Below are positions 59,531 to 64,000 of a stretch of 64,000 nt of DNA, in pieces; position 1 is the stretch's first letter; each line of letters starts with the position of its first letter. Below the pieces are notes generated by a model. It saw nothing but the letters and a program-made list of their open reading frames with translations, was not told the DNA's origin and did not search any database. The DNA is from Anaeramoeba flamelloides. Lineage: Eukaryota; Metamonada; Anaeramoebidae. A program made the position numbers and the translations under genes. The stretch is from assembly GCA_027625915.1 (NCBI GenBank), contig JANTQA010000036.1:9941001-10005000 (forward strand), written 5' to 3'.

Positions 59531-59998
59531 ATTTTTTATTTCAAAAAAAATTACCTTATTTGGGGGTTATTAGTGATATGTATTCAAATTTTATTTCAAG
59601 GGTACTTTGAACAATGCTTTTAATGTTTTTTTTTTTGTTTGAATACTTTAAATTCCAGGTGACATGTTTTTAATTATTTACTTCTTTTTGTAATATACCT
59701 CTAATAAGAATCAAAAGAAAAACATTATGTTGAATATCAAAAATATAAAAAAAAAAAAATAAAAAAATTCAGGTATTGATTAGATTATTAATTTTAAAAA
59801 TCTATAAAAATAATTTATCAAAAACAAAAACAAAAAATAAAATTATTAAAAACAAAAATAGTTAAATGTAAAATGAAAAAAAATAAAATTAATGACCAAA
59901 AAAAATAAAATCAAAATAAAAAAAAAAAAGAAATAAAAATGTATTATTAAATATTCCCTTGTTGACATTTAAATAAGAAAATTTCTTTAATAAAACAT
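59531..59998. other. 3' flank of the bZIP gene
   Basis: A-rich spacer following the bZIP stop on the minus strand. No gene seen. Confidence 0.5.
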
Positions 59999-61942
59999 TC
60001 AAATTTTGAAATCATCATTTTTATTTCCACAATCGTTTTCAGAGCGATTCATCTCTTCACTTTCTGTATCCAAATCATTTTCGCTTTCGCTTTCACTTTC
60101 ACTTTCGCTGTAATCAAGATAATTAACTTTTGCATCGCGAGTTATTTGCTGATCGCAATATTCCTTCCAGGCAATTGGATCAACATATTCTTGGCAATTT
60201 GTATTATATTCAACGAGGATTTGTGTACAGTAATGGTTTATATAAGGAGGCGCATCAATTAACTTTTTAGGTATTGGGTTTTTAATGGCCTTTTGTTTTT
60301 GATTTTTATTTTTCTTTTTATTGTTTTTCTGATCGGAACAAGAAGAATACTCATCACTAAAGACGGGCTCTTGGTTAAAATCATTCGCATCGTCATTAAA
60401 ATCACACCGATCATTCACCTCGTCATCGGCTGAAACAAGCTCAATACGCTTTTGCCTATTGTTGTCCATTTTAGAAAACGCCGGTACCGAAAGCGGCACA
60501 ATGTTGATCATTGAATTTGAATTCTTTGAAGAATCTGGATTTGAAAATGGCCATATTTGGAAATTAAGAAAAATTCCAAATAATAGCAATATTATTAAGA
60601 GAGATCCTCCAAATATTTTTTTTGGGTTTAAATTTGGATCGCTCATTAATCTTCTTTTTCTATTGCTATCGAAATTGCCATTTTGAATATTCGTACCGTT
60701 GCTGTTATTTTGATTTAAAATGGAAAAATCTTGGTTATTTTTTAAAAATGAAGATTCTAAATGATTATCATGATTAATATTGTCAAAAAGACTCAGATTG
60801 CTTTCGTCATTTTCAAATTCTTCGGAAATAGAAATTGAAGTCAAATTGGAAAAGAAATCAAATAATTTATTTGGATCCTTTTTTTTTTCCGTGTTTGGAT
60901 CATAATTAGAATTGGTATGAAAATTCATGTTTGTATTGATATTAATATTCGAATTGGAATTAGAATGAGAATTGCCCTGTTGGTATTCTCCTAATAATTG
61001 GTGAAGTTGAAGGATTTGTTGATCTTTATCATTGAGAGCATTCCTAAACCTTTCGTTTTCTTGTCTCAGCGACTCGTTTTCCTTTGTTAATAACTCAAGT
61101 CTTTTTTCAATATTTGACCAATAGGCCTTTTTCCTTTCTCTTGTCCTTCGTGCGCTGACACGGTTCTTTTCCATTCTTCTTAACCTCTTTTCTTCTTCCG
61201 GCATTTTACGCACTTGCTTGACACTTTTTATTTTTAACAACTCCTGCCTTTTTTCAATTGCCTCTTCGCTCAGTGTGATCTGTTGCCGAGTCATTAATTT
61301 CAGATATTCGCTGTTTTGCTTTAACTGCTCTTCGTTTTCTGGTTCTTTTTGCTTTCCATTAGGATTTTCTTGAAAGCCTCCATTATCGTTATTTTGCAGA
61401 TTTTCGTCCTTTTGGGTCTTCTTTCCCTTGTTTAAATTGTTCGTTGCTTTTGGTTGTTGTTTTTTTCTCGTTGTTGTTGGTTTTTTTTTTTTTTTTTTTT
61501 TTTTGTAAATAATTATTGGTCCTTTTCTTCTTGTTTTGTTTGGTAGAGGCTCCCCCTGTTGATGAGAAATGCTTGCTAAATTGTCACAACCCTCTTTTTT
61601 TATTCCTATTGGTTCATCGTTTTGCTTTGTTTTTTTTGTTTCTAATCGGTTTTGTTGCTGATTTTCATAAAGATCCATTTCCGATCCTGATGTTGGCGAA
61701 GAAACAGGAAGGATTTCGGAATTATCATACAAATTCGGAGAAACATTGTTCTCATATTGTGAAGAGTTTCGAAAGTTTTGGGATTCAATTATCCCTGAAA
61801 ATGTGTTCGATCCTTCACCCATTTCTTGTTTTAAAAAACTACCTTGGTTGGCAGTATTGGAGAGTTGTAAATTTAGATCCATTTCCAAATTGTTCTCAAG
61901 AACAGAATTTAGATCGGGTAAATTTAAATAACTTAAATCCAT
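59999..61942 (-). CDS. Membrane-tethered bZIP transcription factor (ATF6/CREB3-like)
   Basis: The 647-residue protein has an Asn/Ser/Gln-rich, acidic N-terminus (1-135) likely to activate transcription, then a Lys-rich stretch (140-185). A bZIP domain follows at about 251-320: the basic region has KNRVSARRTRERKKAYWSNI, where N260, S263, A264 and R268 fit the bZIP consensus and KKxY..xxExRL resembles ATF6 and CREB3. The zipper uses I278, L285, L292, F299 and L313. A single hydrophobic segment (443-464) lies after the zipper and precedes about 180 residues with six cysteines (513, 535, 572, 583, 596, 638). This is the layout of ER-anchored stress factors whose N-terminal half is freed by proteolysis. 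RIEL at 499-502 fits the RxxL site-1 protease form but is a weak motif. No intron. The start is the first ATG. Lumenal orientation of the C-terminus is inferred. Confidence 0.9.
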   Translation of the reverse strand: MDLSYLNLPDLNSVLENNLEMDLNLQLSNTANQGSFLKQEMGEGSNTFSGIIESQNFRNSSQYENNVSPNLYDNSEILPVSSPTSGSEMDLYENQQQNRLETKKTKQNDEPIGIKKEGCDNLASISHQQGEPLPNKTRRKGPIIIYKKKKKKKKPTTTRKKQQPKATNNLNKGKKTQKDENLQNNDNGGFQENPNGKQKEPENEEQLKQNSEYLKLMTRQQITLSEEAIEKRQELLKIKSVKQVRKMPEEEKRLRRMEKNRVSARRTRERKKAYWSNIEKRLELLTKENESLRQENERFRNALNDKDQQILQLHQLLGEYQQGNSHSNSNSNININTNMNFHTNSNYDPNTEKKKDPNKLFDFFSNLTSISISEEFENDESNLSLFDNINHDNHLESSFLKNNQDFSILNQNNSNGTNIQNGNFDSNRKRRLMSDPNLNPKKIFGGSLLIILLLFGIFLNFQIWPFSNPDSSKNSNSMINIVPLSVPAFSKMDNNRQKRIELVSADDEVNDRCDFNDDANDFNQEPVFSDEYSSCSDQKNNKKKNKNQKQKAIKNPIPKKLIDAPPYINHYCTQILVEYNTNCQEYVDPIAWKEYCDQQITRDAKVNYLDYSESESESESENDLDTESEEMNRSENDCGNKNDDFKI

Positions 61943-62857
61943 TTTTAAGTTTGTGTTCTGTTATTCTTTTTCTTTGGAGTTTTTTGGAAAAGCAGTGTTC
62001 GATGATACAAAAATTTGAAACAAAAACAAGATTGAAAAAATAAAAATTGTTAACAACGAAACTGAAAATAATATGTTATTAAACAGAAAGTAGTGTTCTC
62101 TAAATCATGTTTTGAAAATAGAAGGATTTTTATTTAGTTTTTTTTTTTTTGTCTCTTTAAAAGTTACCAAATGCGTCAGCACAATTTTTTTTTTGTGGAA
62201 AAAAAAGTGTAATATTTTGAAACAAGTTGTCATTTAGAATTAAGAAAATAGGTTGGTTGATCTTTTTCTTACATTTTTTCTTTGTTTTCAAAGCTTAATA
62301 TCGTTTTTTGTGAAAAATTATTTTTTTTAGTAATTCTTGAAGAAATTCTGAAAAGACAAAAGATCTTTCTTTGATCAAAAATTAAGTTTTTCTTGAAATA
62401 ATAGGAACAGAAGTAAGTTAAATTTTATGAAATATAGATACAAATTCTTCAATTTGGGTACTTGTTAATTACTGATTCGTACTTGTGTTGGGATATTTTT
62501 CTAGATAATCAAAAGAAAGTCTTTTTCAAATTTTATAAAACTTGGTTAGCTTTGATTTCTCAATCTGTTGATAATTGTATACGAATTATTCTTGTTTTTT
62601 TGAGCAACTATTAAAGTTGTCAGAAGAACGGTGAAAGTTATTTTCAGTACCCATCCCTCAAGAAATTTACCTATTCCAAAAACAAAATTTGATCAGTTTT
62701 AGAAATGTCTAACCAATATTATGTTAGGACTCTTAGAAAGGATCACTTTTTTTTGTACTAAGGAACCAATGTCTTCTCATTATTTGGCTAATCAATTAAA
62801 CCAGTTACTAAAGGCTACTATCTGAGTGTATCAAAATTATTCTCTGTACTGAACCAC
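61943..62857. other. Upstream region of the bZIP gene
   Basis: Non-coding, with the likely promoter of the bZIP gene next to 61942. I see no element ends or gene. Confidence 0.5.
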
Positions 62858-62859
62858 TA

Positions 62860-63822
62860 CAGTGATCAAAATAATGCGTGCACAACGACTATAATCCGTG
62901 TTTCAAAATATTATCCGTACTTTTTTTTCTTCTTGTACCCAGGCAACATCCAATCTACTACCAAATAGTATACCTGAGTCCCAAATCAATTTTGAAAGTA
63001 AAGTAGAGCAGTGAAAAAAATACCAGACATGAAAAAAATCCCGGACAAGATTATTAATTGTGAATATTAGTAAAATTTTTGTGTAATTTCCTTTATTTAC
63101 AATCAAATTCCTTTTTTTAAGAATCCGAACTTTTTCAATTATAACCCCCCCCCACTTATTACAATGATGATTGATGAAATCACACTTGTTGAAAACACCA
63201 TTCAATCAATCAAAAAACAAGAAGAAAAATTATCATTTTCCAAACTCTAGTAAACCTCAATAAAACTCGAATTGTTTTTCAAAAAAGTTGATCATCATTT
63301 GGCTATCAAACAATTACTCGAGTATTCTAGAGACACCTTACTTTGATGGACTTTAGGTAGGTTTATTACTAATCTCATAAAAAAATTGGTTATTTATAAT
63401 AAGGATTTCATTGAAATTATACAAAAATTTTACTAATACTCACAATTAAAAATCTTGTCCGGGATTTTTTTCATGTCCGGTATTTTTTTCACTACTTTAC
63501 TGGTTATTTTCAGTAAAATTTAAATTATTCATGAAAATAGTTGAAAATTTTCATAATATTCTCAATTTTTTTGTTTTTTTTTATGATTAAAATCACACCA
63601 AAAATTAACTCTATTTTTTGAGATAAATTTTACAATTTGATCCTTTATTTTTAGAATTTTTTTTTAAATAATAGAACTTTAAGAAACCAATACTATATTT
63701 TTTAACGGGTTTATTATTGGTTTCTTTGAGAGGTTAATGTATAGGTTTTCTATAACAAAAAAACACGCTTTTTATTTTGAAACACGCTTTATATTTTTTT
63801 GCACGCTTTATTTTGACTACAG
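62860..63822. mobile_element. Mariner-like MITE T8 with TA edges, interrupted by T9
   Basis: Left repeat 62860-62930 and right repeat 63822-63755 share tcaaaataa(t/a)gcgtgca and two further spaced cgtg-containing blocks. TA lies at 62858-62859 and 63823-63824. The interior is interrupted by another element at 62996-63502, so T8 itself is about 0.45 kb. Non-coding. Confidence 0.78.
62996..63502. mobile_element. Mariner-like MITE T9 nested in T8
   Basis: Arms 62997-63090 and 63502-63410 match over about 90 bp with few differences (agtgaaaaaaataccrgaca, then tgaaaaaaatcccggacaag). The two listed blocks are themselves a tandem near-repeat of about 19 bp. The centre of about 320 bp is not coding. 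Younger than T8, because it interrupts it. Confidence 0.82.
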
Positions 63823-63824
63823 TA

Positions 63825-64000
63825 ATATTCATTTTCATTTTTGAAACAAAAGCAAAGGAAATAAACTGTTTCTCCTATACACTCAATAAAAGAGATAAAA
63901 ATAAAAAAACCTAGTTAAGATTAATACATTTTTTAAGGAAGAACCTTAATGTGAGAAGGTGTTCAATTGTAAAACAGTAGTATTCTGTCAAAAATGTTCA
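63825..64000. other. Right edge, nothing recognised
   Basis: Short A/T-rich end without gene or repeat. Confidence 0.5.

Noticed and set aside
61516-62043. Frames antisense to the bZIP gene
   Set aside because: Complementary to a clear bZIP coding region; the Leu/Phe-rich peptides are what the reverse of Lys/Asn codons gives.
1-64000. tRNA, rRNA, CRISPR arrays and retrovirus-like elements
   Set aside because: No cloverleaf with a GGTTCGA-type box, no rRNA blocks, no regular spacer arrays, and no reverse transcriptase, integrase or capsid-like frames were seen.

Overview
The window is extremely A/T-rich eukaryotic DNA. Coding islands stand out because their codons are visibly less A/T-biased. 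Spliceosomal introns carry GT(A/R)..AG ends. The proteins are rich in Lys, Asn, Ser and Glu. Large 7TM receptors fused to an RGS domain, Tc1/mariner relics and many short inverted-repeat DNA elements point to a free-living amoeboid protist. An Anaeramoeba-like organism would fit, but this identification is an inference and uncertain.

I support seven protein genes. From left to right they are: a divergent translation initiation factor eIF2-alpha (4578-5471, +); an importin-alpha in three exons, one intron of which is 4.7 kb and full of transposons (16081-9746, -); a head-to-head partner encoding an N-terminally membrane-anchored, Lys-rich protein with FSFG repeats, resembling the POM121 plan (16320-18488, +); three paralogous 7TM-RGS receptors A (24418-28270, +), B (35026-31653, -) and C (51025-43650, -); and a membrane-tethered bZIP factor of the ATF6/CREB3 type (61942-59999, -).

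The main reconstruction concerns the receptors. Each looks at first like two unrelated genes, a small three-helix protein and a four-helix RGS protein. In all three loci the two parts lie in the same order and orientation. The upstream part ends in an AA|GTAA donor, the downstream part follows a branch-point-like ctaat and the first AG, and the phases match. Joined, they give seven helices with a GPCR-like cysteine pair and a cytosolic RGS domain.

Most of the remaining sequence is decayed, non-autonomous DNA transposons. One group has TTAA at the ends followed by GGG (about 0.7, 1.2 and 2.6 kb families). Another has mariner-like ends, often at TA, including nearly perfect fold-back elements. 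Several are nested or joined end to end. Two copies of the C-terminus of a Tc1/mariner transposase remain. I saw no tRNA, rRNA, CRISPR array or retrovirus-like element.

Functionally the set touches nuclear transport (importin-alpha plus an FG-type membrane protein sharing a 238-bp promoter), translation and ER stress control (eIF2-alpha without a recognisable phosphorylation motif, and a membrane bZIP), and G-protein signalling (the receptors).
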